Shown here: piece after piece, positions 36,574 to 47,287 of the stretch
How the letters are laid out: each line of letters begins with the position of its first letter
Position numbering within the stretch: the stretch's first letter is position 1
NCBI RefSeq assembly: GCF_014284305.1
Contig: NZ_JACOFW010000014.1
Coordinates: forward strand, 1-64,000
Reading direction: 5' to 3'
DNA length: 64,000 nt
DNA from: Affinundibacterium seohonense
Lineage (GTDB): Bacteria; Pseudomonadota; Gammaproteobacteria; Burkholderiales; Burkholderiaceae_D
Program-made: the position numbers and the translations under genes
Notes under the pieces: model-generated
What the model was told of the DNA's origin: nothing
Database searches by the model: none
What the model saw: only the letters and a program-made list of their open reading frames with translations

Positions 36574-37806
36574 ATGACAAAAGACGCGAAAAATCTGATC
36601 GTTGGCCTTGATATCGGCACCTCGAAAATTGTGGCTGTAGTTGCTGAAGTTATGCCTGACGGTCGTCATGAGGTGATCGGTCTGGGGCAACATGAGTCCA
36701 AAGGTTTGAAGAAAGGCGTGGTAGTGAATATTGAAGCGACGGTAGAGTCGATTCAACGCGCACTGGAAGAGGCCGAATTGATGGCGGACTGCAAAATTCG
36801 TACGGTGTACACCGGTATCGCCGGTAGTCATATTCGTAGCTTTAATTCCAGTGGGATGGTAGCGATTAAGGATAAGGAAGTGACTGCGGCGGATGTGTCG
36901 CGCGTGATTGAAACGGCAAAGGCTGTGAATATTCCGACGGATCAGCAGTTACTGCACACCTTGCCACAGGAATTTATCGTCGATAGTCAAGATGATGTAC
37001 GCGAACCGATAGGCATGAGCGGTATTCGTTTGGAAGTCAAAGTACATATCGTCACCGGTGCGGTGTCAGCGGTGCAGAACATCGTTAAATGCGTGCGTCG
37101 TTGCGGTTTGGAAGTGTCTGATCTGATCTTGCAACCGATGGCTTCGGCGGATGCGGTTTTGACCAACGATGAAAAAGAGTTGGGCGTGGTGTTGATCGAT
37201 ATCGGTGGCGGCACCACTGATGTTGCGGTGTTTAGTGAAGGTTCGATTCGCCACACTGCCGTGATTCCGATTGCTGGTGATCAGATCACCAACGATATTG
37301 CGATGGCTTTGCGCACACCAACTTCAGAAGCAGAAGAAATCAAAATCCGTTTCGGCGTTGCCAAGCAAGTGTTAGCGGATCCTGCTGATACTTTGGAAGT
37401 GCCAGGTCTCGGCGATCGTGGTCCACGATCTTTATCGCGCCAAGCTTTGGCCGCGGTGATCGAGCCACGTGTCGAAGAACTTTTTGCGTTGGTACATCAA
37501 GTCGTACGTGAATCAGGCTATGAAGATGTGCTGTCATCTGGCATCGTGCTAACTGGTGGATCTTCAACGATGCAAGGCATGGTTGAAATGGCAGAAGACA
37601 TCTTTTTGAAACCAGCTCGCATCGGTATGCCGGCGTACTCTGGTCAACTAGCAGACGTAGTGCGCAGTCCGCGTTACGCCACAGTTTTAGGGTTGTTGTT
37701 GGAAGCGAAGAAGCAGTACTTACGAGGCAATATTGTGACGCGTCAGGCAGGGTCGGCGAGTGCAGTTTGGCAGCGTATGAAGGAGTGGTTTCAAGGGAAT
37801 TTTTAA
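36574..37806 (+). CDS. ftsA: Cell division protein FtsA
   Basis: Actin-like protein of 410 residues that tethers FtsZ to the membrane. The phosphate-1 motif GLDIGTSKIVAVV lies near the start, a 1C domain follows, then LIDIGGGTTDVAVF, TGGSSTMQGM, and a C-terminal amphipathic tail (VWQRMKEWFQGNF). GTGGAAG before the ATG supports the start. Confidence 0.97.
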   Translation: MTKDAKNLIVGLDIGTSKIVAVVAEVMPDGRHEVIGLGQHESKGLKKGVVVNIEATVESIQRALEEAELMADCKIRTVYTGIAGSHIRSFNSSGMVAIKDKEVTAADVSRVIETAKAVNIPTDQQLLHTLPQEFIVDSQDDVREPIGMSGIRLEVKVHIVTGAVSAVQNIVKCVRRCGLEVSDLILQPMASADAVLTNDEKELGVVLIDIGGGTTDVAVFSEGSIRHTAVIPIAGDQITNDIAMALRTPTSEAEEIKIRFGVAKQVLADPADTLEVPGLGDRGPRSLSRQALAAVIEPRVEELFALVHQVVRESGYEDVLSSGIVLTGGSSTMQGMVEMAEDIFLKPARIGMPAYSGQLADVVRSPRYATVLGLLLEAKKQYLRGNIVTRQAGSASAVWQRMKEWFQGNF

Positions 37807-37898
37807 TTCTGATTTTTGTTTTGGAAAATAGTGTTTCTTTATAGATGAAATGAGCCGATTTGCAGCAGATTTTTCACAATAATTTGCTGCAATCATTT

Positions 37899-37904
37899 TA
37901 TAAT
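37899..37904 (+). promoter_or_regulatory. Candidate -10 element of an ftsZ promoter
   Basis: A perfect TATAAT lies 81 bases before the ftsZ ATG in the 178-base ftsA-ftsZ gap. No good -35 is visible at 16-18 bases. An ftsZ-proximal promoter is common in dcw clusters, but here it is only a sequence match. Confidence 0.4.
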
Positions 37905-37984
37905 GTTGCGAAATACAGTTTTCATTCGCTAGGCATCACATAGGGTGAGGATTAGCGACTGAAAACTGCCTACTTGGGGGATTC

Positions 37985-39184
37985 ATGATGGAGTTCGATA
38001 TGGTCGATAACGCTACGCAGGGCACAGTAATTAAAGTAGTTGGTGTCGGTGGCGCAGGTGGTAATGCGGTTCAGCACATGATTAACAAAGGTGTTTCTGG
38101 CGTCGAATTTATCGCTGCTAATACCGATGCTCAGGCGCTGACGCAATCTGGTGCACACAATGTGATTCAAATCGGCGAGACAGGTCTCGGTGCTGGTATG
38201 AAACCTGAAGTAGGTCGTCAATTAGCGGAAGAATCCCGTACGCGTATTGAAGACGCATTGCGTGGTGCCAATATGGTGTTTATCGCTGCAGGTATGGGTG
38301 GTGGTACTGGCACTGGCGCCGCACCAGTATTCGCACAAATCGCAAAAGAACAAGGTGCCTTGACTGTCGCAGTGGTATCAAAACCATTCTCTTACGAAGG
38401 TAAGAAATGCATGGATATCGCTGATGAAGGTTTAGAAGCTTTGTCTAAACATGTCGATTCATTGATCATCATCCTCAATGAAAAGCTTGAAGAAATCTAT
38501 GAAGACGACAGCATGATCGAATGGTTGGGTCATGCCGATAATGTCTTAAATAACGCCGTGGCGGGTATCGCCGAAATCATCAATGTACCAGGTCATATCA
38601 ACGTCGATTTTAACGACGTTAAAACCATCATGGGTGAGCAGGGTAAAGCGATGATGGGAACGGCGACGGCATCTGGCGTGGATCGCGCACGTATCGCCGC
38701 TGAGCAGGCAATTGCCTCACCATTGTTAGATGGCATCGACCTTTCCGGCGCGCGTGGCGTGTTGGTGAACGTGACAGCTAGTCGCGGTTTGAAAGGTAAA
38801 GAGATTAAAGAAGTGATGTCAGCAGTACGCGCTTTCGCAGCGCCAGATGCATCGATTGCCCAAGGTATCGCCTACGATGAAAGCATGGGCGATGAGATTC
38901 GTGTAACAGTGGTAGCAACAGGCTTAGGCCGCGGCAAGAAGAATATTCAATTGGTGCAAACACCAATGCTGCGTACGGGTACTAATGATGAGCCAATGAT
39001 GATGGCAACATCAGTGGCGGCAACAACGACAGGCAAGGCGACAACATCGGTGAGTGCTGGTTTTGATAGCTTGACCAAGCCTGCAGTATGGCGTCATTCA
39101 GCGACTGAGCAAGTACGTGCTTTAGAAAAGAACGGTATGGAAACCTACGATATTCCTGCATTCTTGCGCAAGCAGGCTGATTGA
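37985..39184 (+). CDS. ftsZ: Cell division GTPase FtsZ
   Basis: Tubulin-like GTPase of 399 residues forming the Z ring. VVGVGGAGGNAVQHM lies near residue 17, the tubulin signature GGGTGTGAAP near 105, and NVDFNDVKTIM and GRGKKNIQ follow. A variable linker is followed by the conserved C-terminal peptide YDIPAFLRKQAD that binds FtsA. GGGGGATT precedes tandem ATG codons; the first is used here. Last gene of the cluster. Confidence 0.98.
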   Translation: MMEFDMVDNATQGTVIKVVGVGGAGGNAVQHMINKGVSGVEFIAANTDAQALTQSGAHNVIQIGETGLGAGMKPEVGRQLAEESRTRIEDALRGANMVFIAAGMGGGTGTGAAPVFAQIAKEQGALTVAVVSKPFSYEGKKCMDIADEGLEALSKHVDSLIIILNEKLEEIYEDDSMIEWLGHADNVLNNAVAGIAEIINVPGHINVDFNDVKTIMGEQGKAMMGTATASGVDRARIAAEQAIASPLLDGIDLSGARGVLVNVTASRGLKGKEIKEVMSAVRAFAAPDASIAQGIAYDESMGDEIRVTVVATGLGRGKKNIQLVQTPMLRTGTNDEPMMMATSVAATTTGKATTSVSAGFDSLTKPAVWRHSATEQVRALEKNGMETYDIPAFLRKQAD

Positions 39185-39255
39185 TTATTTAGTTTTTGGT
39201 TTATGTGATTTGATGTGACTTGAAAAGCAGACTACAGTTTTGACGTCACTATGAG

Positions 39256-39290
39256 AACGCCCGCTTTTGAAAAGAAGCGGGCGTTTTTTT
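39256..39290 (+). terminator. Rho-independent terminator of the dcw cluster
   Basis: AACGCCCGCTT at 39256-39266 pairs with AAGCGGGCGTT at 39275-39285 over an 8-base loop, followed by T residues. Located 72 bases after the ftsZ stop. Confidence 0.93.
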
Positions 39291-39326
39291 ATGCTGTTGA
39301 TGTTTGCACAGATGATATTTCGAGAG

Positions 39327-39764
39327 TTAGTCAGGCAGTTGGCGGCTCAAACTCGTTTTGAGTTTAGTCAATTGCGCTTCTAATGCTTCGAAGTCTTCGG
39401 TTTGATATTCACGAAAATTTTCCCTACCTTCTTTAACCACTTCTGGAAAAGAGCTGGCGAATTGGGCTTCACCTTCTGGGGTTAATTTAATGAAGAGTTG
39501 ACGACGATCATCGCCTCGTGCGCGTTGAATTAAACCTTTAGCTTCGAGGCGATCAAGCACACCGGTTAATGTGCCTTTAGTGATCAATGTCTTTTCGCCG
39601 AGTTCTTTGCATGTCATACCAGGAGTGTTGCCCAGCGTTGCAATAATATCGAACTGTGACTCTGTAAAGCCTAATGATCGGACTCGCTTCGAAGACAATT
39701 TTTCGAACAATTGCATGCACTCTGATAGGAGTCGAATACTGCGTAAATAACGTTTTTCTAGCAT
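39327..39764 (-). CDS. MarR-family transcriptional regulator
   Basis: Regulator of 145 residues with the winged-helix layout of MarR proteins. The recognition region KGTLTGVLDRLEAKGLI lies around residues 63-79 and the wing RGDDRRQLFIKLT follows. It lies downstream of and in the same direction as the b561-YceI-YceI operon but behind a stem-loop, so it may be separately expressed. The likely targets are that operon and its own gene. The inducer is unknown; there is no conserved redox cysteine at an OhrR-like position (the only cysteines are in SECMQ and MTCKE). Confidence 0.88.
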   Translation of the reverse strand: MLEKRYLRSIRLLSECMQLFEKLSSKRVRSLGFTESQFDIIATLGNTPGMTCKELGEKTLITKGTLTGVLDRLEAKGLIQRARGDDRRQLFIKLTPEGEAQFASSFPEVVKEGRENFREYQTEDFEALEAQLTKLKTSLSRQLPD

Positions 39765-39779
39765 GATATACAGATTAAA

Positions 39780-39808
39780 AAGGTGACTAAACTTAAGTTA
39801 GTCACCTT
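39780..39808 (-). promoter_or_regulatory. Palindrome upstream of marR: operator and/or terminator
   Basis: AAGGTGACTAA at 39780-39790 and TTAGTCACCTT at 39798-39808 form perfect 11-bp arms around ACTTAAG. On the minus strand the stem is followed by TTTT, so it can terminate the yceI transcript. It also lies 16 bases before the marR start, where an autoregulatory operator would be expected. The ACTAA/TTAGT half-sites recur upstream of the b561 gene. Confidence 0.65.
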
Positions 39809-39819
39809 GCCTACGTAGT

Positions 39820-40389
39820 TTAGTTTGTCTTCGCAGCTTCGACCTGAATTGCCAGTTTTACGTCTGGAGAGAAGCCCCAATTGATCGCGTAATTCATACC
39901 AAAGTCAGTACGCTTGAATTCGGCACTAGCATCGGCGCCGCAAATTTCGACTTTCGTCATACCGTCTTGAATGCACTTGAATTTATTCACGGTTAAGGTT
40001 ACTGGTTTAGTGACGCCAAGTAGCGTTAATTCACCTTCCACCGCGACTAATTTGTCGCCATCAAATTTCATGGATTTGCCAACATAAGTAATGGTCGGGA
40101 ATTGAGGTACATTGAACATGTCCTTGTTCTTCGCATGATCATTCATTTTCTGCATACCAAAATCGATGGAATTGGCATCGATGGTGATGTTCATAGTGCC
40201 TGTTTTTGCAGCGCGATCTAAGGTAATTGTGCCTTCAGTCTTAGTGAACTTTCCACGCCAGAATGAGATGCCTTTGTGGTCGGCTTCAAAACTTGGATAA
40301 GTGTGAGTCGGATCGATCTTGTAAGTTTGGGCAAAGCTTGGTGCAGCAACGGCGAATAAAGCGATGGCGAAGAATTTTGATAATTGCAT
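39820..40389 (-). CDS. YceI-family periplasmic protein
   Basis: Lipocalin-like isoprenoid-binding family protein of 189 residues. A clear signal peptide ends in SFAQ at about residue 21. The YceI domain starts with YKIDPTHTYPSFEADHKG and includes KNKDMFNVPQFPTITY and LTLLGVTKPVTLTV. AGGAG precedes the ATG. Third gene of the b561-YceI-YceI unit. The family is thought to bind polyisoprenoids such as quinones, fitting the cytochrome b561 neighbour. The physiological role is not established. Confidence 0.9.
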   Translation of the reverse strand: MQLSKFFAIALFAVAAPSFAQTYKIDPTHTYPSFEADHKGISFWRGKFTKTEGTITLDRAAKTGTMNITIDANSIDFGMQKMNDHAKNKDMFNVPQFPTITYVGKSMKFDGDKLVAVEGELTLLGVTKPVTLTVNKFKCIQDGMTKVEICGADASAEFKRTDFGMNYAINWGFSPDVKLAIQVEAAKTN

Positions 40390-40421
40390 GGTGAAGCTCC
40401 TATGAAAAATAAGTAAAACGA

Positions 40422-41024
40422 TTACAGCTGGGGGGACTGCTGATTGGTGACGACATTGAATTTGATCACGACCTCATCGGCGATCATGCTGGTGTCTTTC
40501 CATTCACCTTCGCCGATATTGAAAGCAAGACGTTTGATCGGCAGACTACCTTCAAAGCTAATGGACTTTCCAGCAGTTTTGATTAGCAGAGGAAAGCTGA
40601 TTGCGATGGTTTTTCCTTTGATGGTGAGATTGCCGCTGACATCGAGCTTGCCTGCGCTACTCACTTTCATCGCGGTCGACACAAAGCTCGCCTTTGGGAA
40701 TTGTGCGGCGTTGAACCATTCTTTTTTCAAGACTTCTGCGTTGTATTCTGGTGCAGGTAAATTTAAGCTACTAGCATCAATCTCAACCGAGGCTTTTGAA
40801 CTCTCTGGTTTTGCGCTGTTGTAATCAATGTTGGCATTGAATTTTTTAAATTGTGCTGGTACTGGTACATTCATCTGCTTAAAGATAATTTGTACGGAGC
40901 TTTTCGATGTATCAACTACTAAGTTTGCAGCATAGCTATTGGTGCTCAGTATGCCTAATGTTAGCCATAACGGCGCACTCAGTTTAGCGATGCTTTTTAA
41001 TGTTGGGGTCGTCAGGTTCTTCAT
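40422..41024 (-). CDS. YceI-family periplasmic protein, divergent paralogue
   Basis: Protein of 200 residues with a signal peptide cleaved near SYAAN (about residue 33). A YceI-type beta barrel follows, with VVDTSKSSVQIIFKQMN, LKKEWFNAAQFPKASFV and GNLTIKGKTIAISFPL. It is clearly different from the neighbouring YceI protein. It starts three bases after the b561 stop, with AAGGA upstream, so it is co-translated with the cytochrome. Confidence 0.88.
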   Translation of the reverse strand: MKNLTTPTLKSIAKLSAPLWLTLGILSTNSYAANLVVDTSKSSVQIIFKQMNVPVPAQFKKFNANIDYNSAKPESSKASVEIDASSLNLPAPEYNAEVLKKEWFNAAQFPKASFVSTAMKVSSAGKLDVSGNLTIKGKTIAISFPLLIKTAGKSISFEGSLPIKRLAFNIGEGEWKDTSMIADEVVIKFNVVTNQQSPQL

Positions 41025-41027
41025 CTT

Positions 41028-41579
41028 TTATCCTTGTTTATTCTCGTCATGCAAACGTGCAGGTAACATTCTTTTTAATACGTCATCTTTGTCGATGAAG
41101 TGGTGTTTCAAGGCTGCGGCGACATGTAGTAAAACCAAAATTAACATGCCTTTGGTCAAATATTCGTGTAGTTCTTTGAAGCTGTCCTTCAACTCTGGAT
41201 TGGGGGCGATTAATGCTGGTAACTCAAACAATCCTAGGTAGACCACTGGGAAGCCAGCAGCGTAAGTGTACAAATAACCCGAAATCGGAACGGCAAACAT
41301 CAGGAAGTAAAGTGCAATGTGGGTCACCTGCGCGATTTGTTTTTCCCAGGATTTCATGTGCTCTGGATACGCTGGCGCTGGATTGGTTAAGCGCACCAAC
41401 AGACGAATCGCGACCAGAGCGAGTACTGTGATGCCTATCCATTTATGCCAAGAGTACAGTTTTAATTTTGTTGGACTGATTCTGAGGTCGGTCATATAAC
41501 TGCCCATGATAAAGGCAGCGATGATCATGATTGCAACCAGCCAGTGAAGCGCCATACTTTTTCCTGAATAGCGTTGCAT
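41028..41579 (-). CDS. Cytochrome b561 family membrane protein
   Basis: Di-heme b-type cytochrome of 183 residues with four membrane helices. Heme-ligand histidines are visible in MALHWLVA, YSWHKWIG, KELHEYL and LLHVAAALKHHF. Proteins of this type pass electrons between quinol and a periplasmic partner such as superoxide. First gene of the operon, preceded by AGGAGAAC and a promoter covered by a palindrome. The partnership with the YceI proteins is inferred from operon structure. Confidence 0.9.
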   Translation of the reverse strand: MQRYSGKSMALHWLVAIMIIAAFIMGSYMTDLRISPTKLKLYSWHKWIGITVLALVAIRLLVRLTNPAPAYPEHMKSWEKQIAQVTHIALYFLMFAVPISGYLYTYAAGFPVVYLGLFELPALIAPNPELKDSFKELHEYLTKGMLILVLLHVAAALKHHFIDKDDVLKRMLPARLHDENKQG

Positions 41580-41600
41580 AAGTTCTCCTCAAAAAGGAAA

Positions 41601-41624
41601 TTAGTTCGAATTAGGACTAATATA
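41601..41624 (-). promoter_or_regulatory. b561-yceI operon promoter overlapped by an operator-like palindrome
   Basis: On the minus strand an extended -10 (TGCTATATT; -10 at 41619-41624) is immediately followed by TTAGTCCTAATTCGAACTAA (41601-41620), whose TTAGT and ACTAA ends are inverted repeats. This is a typical repressor position. The MarR-family protein encoded downstream is the obvious candidate. Confidence 0.5.
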
Positions 41625-41711
41625 GCAAAAAAAATCGAAGTCTGCACAAAGACCTCTGCAAAAAGGTCCCAAAAAGTAGAGTTGATAGTGCTAATCGAAG
41701 ATCAAATGCAA

Positions 41712-41740
41712 AGGGCCTTCAGAACAAATCTGAAGGCCCT
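41712..41740 (-). terminator. Rho-independent terminator of purB
   Basis: AGGGCCTTCAGA at 41712-41723 and TCTGAAGGCCCT at 41729-41740 form a strong 12-bp stem with a 5-base loop. It lies 23 bases beyond the purB stop. On the minus strand only a short TTTG follows, so termination efficiency is uncertain. Confidence 0.75.
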
Positions 41741-41762
41741 TGGTAGAACAACCTGATTCGGT

Positions 41763-43574
<1,812 letters not shown>

Positions 43575-44183
43575 ATGAAACTAATCGGTTCCCTAGCAAG
43601 TCCTTATGTGAGAAAAGTACGCGTGGTGATGGCGGAAAAGAAGCTCGACTATGCGCTAATACTTGAAAACGTTTGGGGTCCAGATACCTCTATTCAGCAG
43701 TCTAATCCGCTCGGAAAAATTCCTTGTTTATTGATGGAAGACGGCGGGGCGATGTTTGATTCACGGGTGATCGTTGAGTATTTGGATACCTTGACTCCAG
43801 TCGGTAAATTGATTCCGCCAAATGGGCGTGAACGAGCAGAGGTCAAAAATTGGGAGGCACTAGCTGACGGTATTTTAGAAGCCGCCGTATTGGTGCGCTT
43901 AGAACGCACCACACGCGATCCAGCAATGCAGAGCGAAGTTTGGGTGAATCGCCAAATGGATAAGGTCAATGCGGGATTAAAAGCGATGTCGCAAGGCTTG
44001 GGGGATTCGGCTTTCTGCGTTGGCAATCATCTGACTTTGGCCGATGTTAGCGTGGCCTGTTGTTTGGGCTGGTTAGCATTCCGTTTCCCCAACATTGCTT
44101 GGCGTGACGAGTATCCAAATCTGGCGAAGTTGTTTGATAAATTATCTGAACGTCCATCGTTTAGAGATTCGGTGCCAGAGTAA
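43575..44183 (+). CDS. Glutathione S-transferase family protein
   Basis: Protein of 202 residues with an N-terminal thioredoxin-like domain. MKLIGSLASPYVRKVRVVMAE holds the glutathione-site serine (S/PYVRK), followed by NPLGKIPCLL and FDSRVIVEYLD, which bind the glutathione tail. The helical C-terminal domain has FCVGNHLTLADVSVACCLGWL. Its substrate is not readable. ATG 43575 is chosen because the family N-terminus starts there. Confidence 0.92.
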   Translation: MKLIGSLASPYVRKVRVVMAEKKLDYALILENVWGPDTSIQQSNPLGKIPCLLMEDGGAMFDSRVIVEYLDTLTPVGKLIPPNGRERAEVKNWEALADGILEAAVLVRLERTTRDPAMQSEVWVNRQMDKVNAGLKAMSQGLGDSAFCVGNHLTLADVSVACCLGWLAFRFPNIAWRDEYPNLAKLFDKLSERPSFRDSVPE

Positions 44184-44270
44184 TTTTTCTGTTTCTGAAA
44201 TAGACAAAAAGCGGATAGAAAATTCTATCCGCTTTTGCTTTTTTGCCTTAAGGTTTGGTGAAGCTGGTAA

Positions 44271-46367
44271 TTACCAAATGCGTATACGTTTTGCTGGCTC
44301 GACGTACATCTTATCACCAGCTTTTACCTTAAACGCTTCGTAAAATTCAGGCATATTCGTCAATGGGCCATTGGCGCGGAACATGCCAGGCGCGTGTGGA
44401 TCAGTGCTGATTAAACGTATTGTTTCGGTCTCGCGTGCCTTGCCGCGCCATACCTGCGCCCAACCCATAAACACACGTTGATTACCGGTGTAGCCATCGA
44501 TGACTGGAGGTTTCTTTCCATTCAGAGAAAGTTGATAGGCTTTGAACGCGATCGAGAGTCCAGAGTTGTCGCCAATATTCTCACCTAAAGTTAATTTGCC
44601 ATTCACTTTATATCCTTCGAGCGGACTATAGTTGCTATATTGCGAGACCAAAGCATCGGTCAATTTGCCGAAATTCGCTTTGTCTTCGGCCGTCCACCAA
44701 TCACGCAGATTACCATCGCCATCCGATTGACTACCTGAGTCGTCAAAGCCATGACCGACTTCGTGTCCAATCACCGCGCCAATGCCGCCGTAGTTGACCG
44801 CATCATCTGCATCTGGATTAAAAAACGGTGGCATTAAAATCGCGGCTGGAAAAACGATTTCATTTTGACGTGAATTGTAATAAGCGTTGACGGTTTGCGG
44901 GCTCATACCCCATTCACTGCGATCAACCGGTTTTCCGAGTTTGTCGATTTGGCGTTGATAGGCAAAGTGACGACCAGCCTTAATGTTGCCGATCAAGTCG
45001 TCTTTGACAATGTTCAATTTGCTGTAATCGCGCCATTTGTCCGGGTAGCCGATTTTAGGTGTGAATTTAGCGAGTTTTGTGAGTGCTTCTTTCTTGGTTG
45101 CTTCGCCCATCCAAGGTAAGGTTTCTATGCTTTGTTTGTAAGCCAAAAGCAAATTGTTGACTAAGGTCTGCATGCGAGCTTTATTCTCTGCTGGGAAATG
45201 CTTAGCAACATAGAGCTGGCCCAAAGCTTCTGATAGTGATTCCTCGACGCGACTGACGCCCCGTTTCCAGCGCGGCTGATTTTGCGGGATACCGCGTAAA
45301 GTCACACTGGAAAAAGAAAAATCTTGCTCAACGAAGCGCTTGCTCAGATACGGAGCATAAGCATTTACGATGCGCCAGTTGAAATATGCCCGCCAAGTCT
45401 CGATCGGCGTGTCTTGAATGAGCTTGTTTAATCCAGTGAGATAGCTGGGTTGGCGAACGATGACGTAGTCGGTTTTTCCGGCCGTCCCCATCTCAGTGAA
45501 ATACTTATTCCATGCAAAGTCCGGCAAAAGTTCGCCTAATTTACTCACTTCTACTTTGTTGTATGTTTTGACGGGATTGCGGTTTTCTACGTTGCTCCAT
45601 TGAATTTTGGCGATCTCCGTTTCTAGAGCCATGATCGCTGAGGCAGCTTGACCTGGGTTAGCATGCCCACTCATTGACAACATTTTTTCTACATGAACTA
45701 AGAAGGCTTCTCGTATGGTTTTGAATTTGGCATCTTCGAGTTTCAAATAGTAGTCACGATCGGGCAGGCTTAAGCCGGCTTGGCCAACAGATACCGTGTA
45801 TTTTGATGAGTCTTTAGCATCTTGGGTCACGCCCGAAGCTATAGGTGTGGCCACGCTAATTCTGGCGAGATAGGCAAACATTGCCGGTAAATCGGTTTTG
45901 TCTTTCACTTGCTGTATGCGCTGAAAGTCTGCTTGTAAAGCTTGTATATCCAACTCGTCGAGGCGAGCTTCGTTCATAAAACTATTGTAGAGATCGGCAA
46001 TTTTTTGTTCATTGCTACCCGAGACTAAATCAGGTTTGCTGGCGAGTTCTTGAATGATGGCGGATGATTGCTTGGCGGAGAGCTCAGCGAGCTGATCGAA
46101 GGCACCGTAACGACCACGATCCGCTGGAATTTCGACATTGGCTAGCCATTTACCGGACATGAAACGGAAAAAATCATCTTGTGGTCGTACGCTTGTGTCT
46201 ATCCACTGTAGGTCTATGCCAGATTGCATTGTCTTGACTGCTTTTTTGCTTTGCGCTTTGGTTGGCATTGCTTTGTTGCTTGGCGCCGGATTTTGCGCAT
46301 GTACATTGATGCTAATCGAACTGATAAAGAGACCGGAAATGATAGAAAATAATAAACGTTGACGCAT
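44271..46367 (-). CDS. M13-family zinc metallopeptidase (PepO/neprilysin-like)
   Basis: Exported metallopeptidase of 698 residues. A signal peptide ends in VHAQ near residue 25. The catalytic domain has NAYYNSRQNEIVFPAAI, the zinc motif HEVGH followed by GFDDSGSQ, the third-ligand motif GENIGDNSG and a C-terminal FRANGPL. M13 enzymes cleave small peptides in the periplasm or outside the cell. AGAGGAATCTCG precedes the ATG. It is a single gene between GST and peroxiredoxin, with 13-bp direct repeats directly upstream. The ending is IRIW rather than the common C-terminal CxVW of mammalian members. Confidence 0.93.
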   Translation of the reverse strand: MRQRLLFSIISGLFISSISINVHAQNPAPSNKAMPTKAQSKKAVKTMQSGIDLQWIDTSVRPQDDFFRFMSGKWLANVEIPADRGRYGAFDQLAELSAKQSSAIIQELASKPDLVSGSNEQKIADLYNSFMNEARLDELDIQALQADFQRIQQVKDKTDLPAMFAYLARISVATPIASGVTQDAKDSSKYTVSVGQAGLSLPDRDYYLKLEDAKFKTIREAFLVHVEKMLSMSGHANPGQAASAIMALETEIAKIQWSNVENRNPVKTYNKVEVSKLGELLPDFAWNKYFTEMGTAGKTDYVIVRQPSYLTGLNKLIQDTPIETWRAYFNWRIVNAYAPYLSKRFVEQDFSFSSVTLRGIPQNQPRWKRGVSRVEESLSEALGQLYVAKHFPAENKARMQTLVNNLLLAYKQSIETLPWMGEATKKEALTKLAKFTPKIGYPDKWRDYSKLNIVKDDLIGNIKAGRHFAYQRQIDKLGKPVDRSEWGMSPQTVNAYYNSRQNEIVFPAAILMPPFFNPDADDAVNYGGIGAVIGHEVGHGFDDSGSQSDGDGNLRDWWTAEDKANFGKLTDALVSQYSNYSPLEGYKVNGKLTLGENIGDNSGLSIAFKAYQLSLNGKKPPVIDGYTGNQRVFMGWAQVWRGKARETETIRLISTDPHAPGMFRANGPLTNMPEFYEAFKVKAGDKMYVEPAKRIRIW

Positions 46368-46384
46368 CGAGATTCCTCTGGAAA

Positions 46385-46411
46385 TTTGTTATAAATTATT
46401 TGTTATAAATT
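46385..46411. repeat. 13-bp direct repeat upstream of the M13 peptidase gene
   Basis: TTTGTTATAAATT occurs at 46385-46397 and again at 46399-46411, a 14-base period. The repeats lie 17 to 44 bases before the peptidase start codon, around its ribosome site and likely promoter, so they could be a regulator site or -10 elements (TTATAA). Confidence 0.7.
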
Positions 46412-46644
46412 GATGGTGCTATGCGAAGCTGAGATTGGACATGAGCTTAGCTTCATAGTTCCACGTTGTTAGTGTAATTCCATTTCTGGACTCATCCATG
46501 AATTGAATAATTTCAAGGTTAGACAATTGTGTCTCCGCGCCAGCAGGATTTTTAGGATTAAGGCATACTTGCACCCCTCTCTGTGTCGGCGTCGATTCAG
46601 GTGAGTATCAACATATTCTGCGTTTTAACTTTAGGGAGTTCATT

Positions 46645-47151
46645 ATGAGCATCAAGATTGGCGACAAATTACCAGCAGGTAGCCTGGCCGAGTTTATCGA
46701 AGTGGAATCTGAAGGTTGTTCTTTGGGGCCAAATACTTTTGAAGTTGCAGACCTGACAAAAGGTAAAACGATCGCTATTTTTGGCTTGCCTGGTGCATAC
46801 ACACCAACATGCTCCGCTAAACATGTTCCTGGTTATGTTGAACATGCAGCGGCTTTAAAAGCAAAAGGCGTTGATGAAATTTGGTGTATCTCCGTCAATG
46901 ATGCATTTGTCATGGGCGCTTGGGGACGTGATCAAAAGGCGACTGGTGTTGTGCGCATGATGGCAGACGGTAATGCTGCATTTAGCAAAGCATTAGGTTT
47001 GGACGCAGATTTTAGTAAGTTCGGCATGGGCGTGCGTTCCCAGCGTTATTCTATGGTTGTGGTTGATGGTGAAGTCAAGCACTTAAACGTAGAAGAGGGC
47101 GGTAATTTTGCGGTGTCTAACGCTGAGACTATGCTGGCACAACTGGCTTAA
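46645..47151 (+). CDS. Peroxiredoxin (Prx5/glutaredoxin-dependent type)
   Basis: Thiol peroxidase of 168 residues reducing hydrogen and organic peroxides. The peroxidatic Cys56 lies in GAYTPTCSAKHVPGY; cysteines at 25 and 81 (IWCISVND) are additional. WGRDQKATGVVRMMADG is typical of the Prx5 group. AGGGAG precedes the ATG. In many betaproteobacteria this gene directly links ftsZ to lpxC; here it is next to lpxC but separated from ftsZ by seven genes. Confidence 0.93.
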   Translation: MSIKIGDKLPAGSLAEFIEVESEGCSLGPNTFEVADLTKGKTIAIFGLPGAYTPTCSAKHVPGYVEHAAALKAKGVDEIWCISVNDAFVMGAWGRDQKATGVVRMMADGNAAFSKALGLDADFSKFGMGVRSQRYSMVVVDGEVKHLNVEEGGNFAVSNAETMLAQLA

Positions 47152-47287
47152 TCTCTCGTTAGCGTAATTAATCGTCGTTCCTGCAATGCGCATCAGTCGG
47201 TGCGCATTTTTTATTTGTGATGGTATGTGTTTTATTCAGTGCTGTGAATGTTCTGCGTAAATGACTATTGCGTTTTATAATCTCGCT

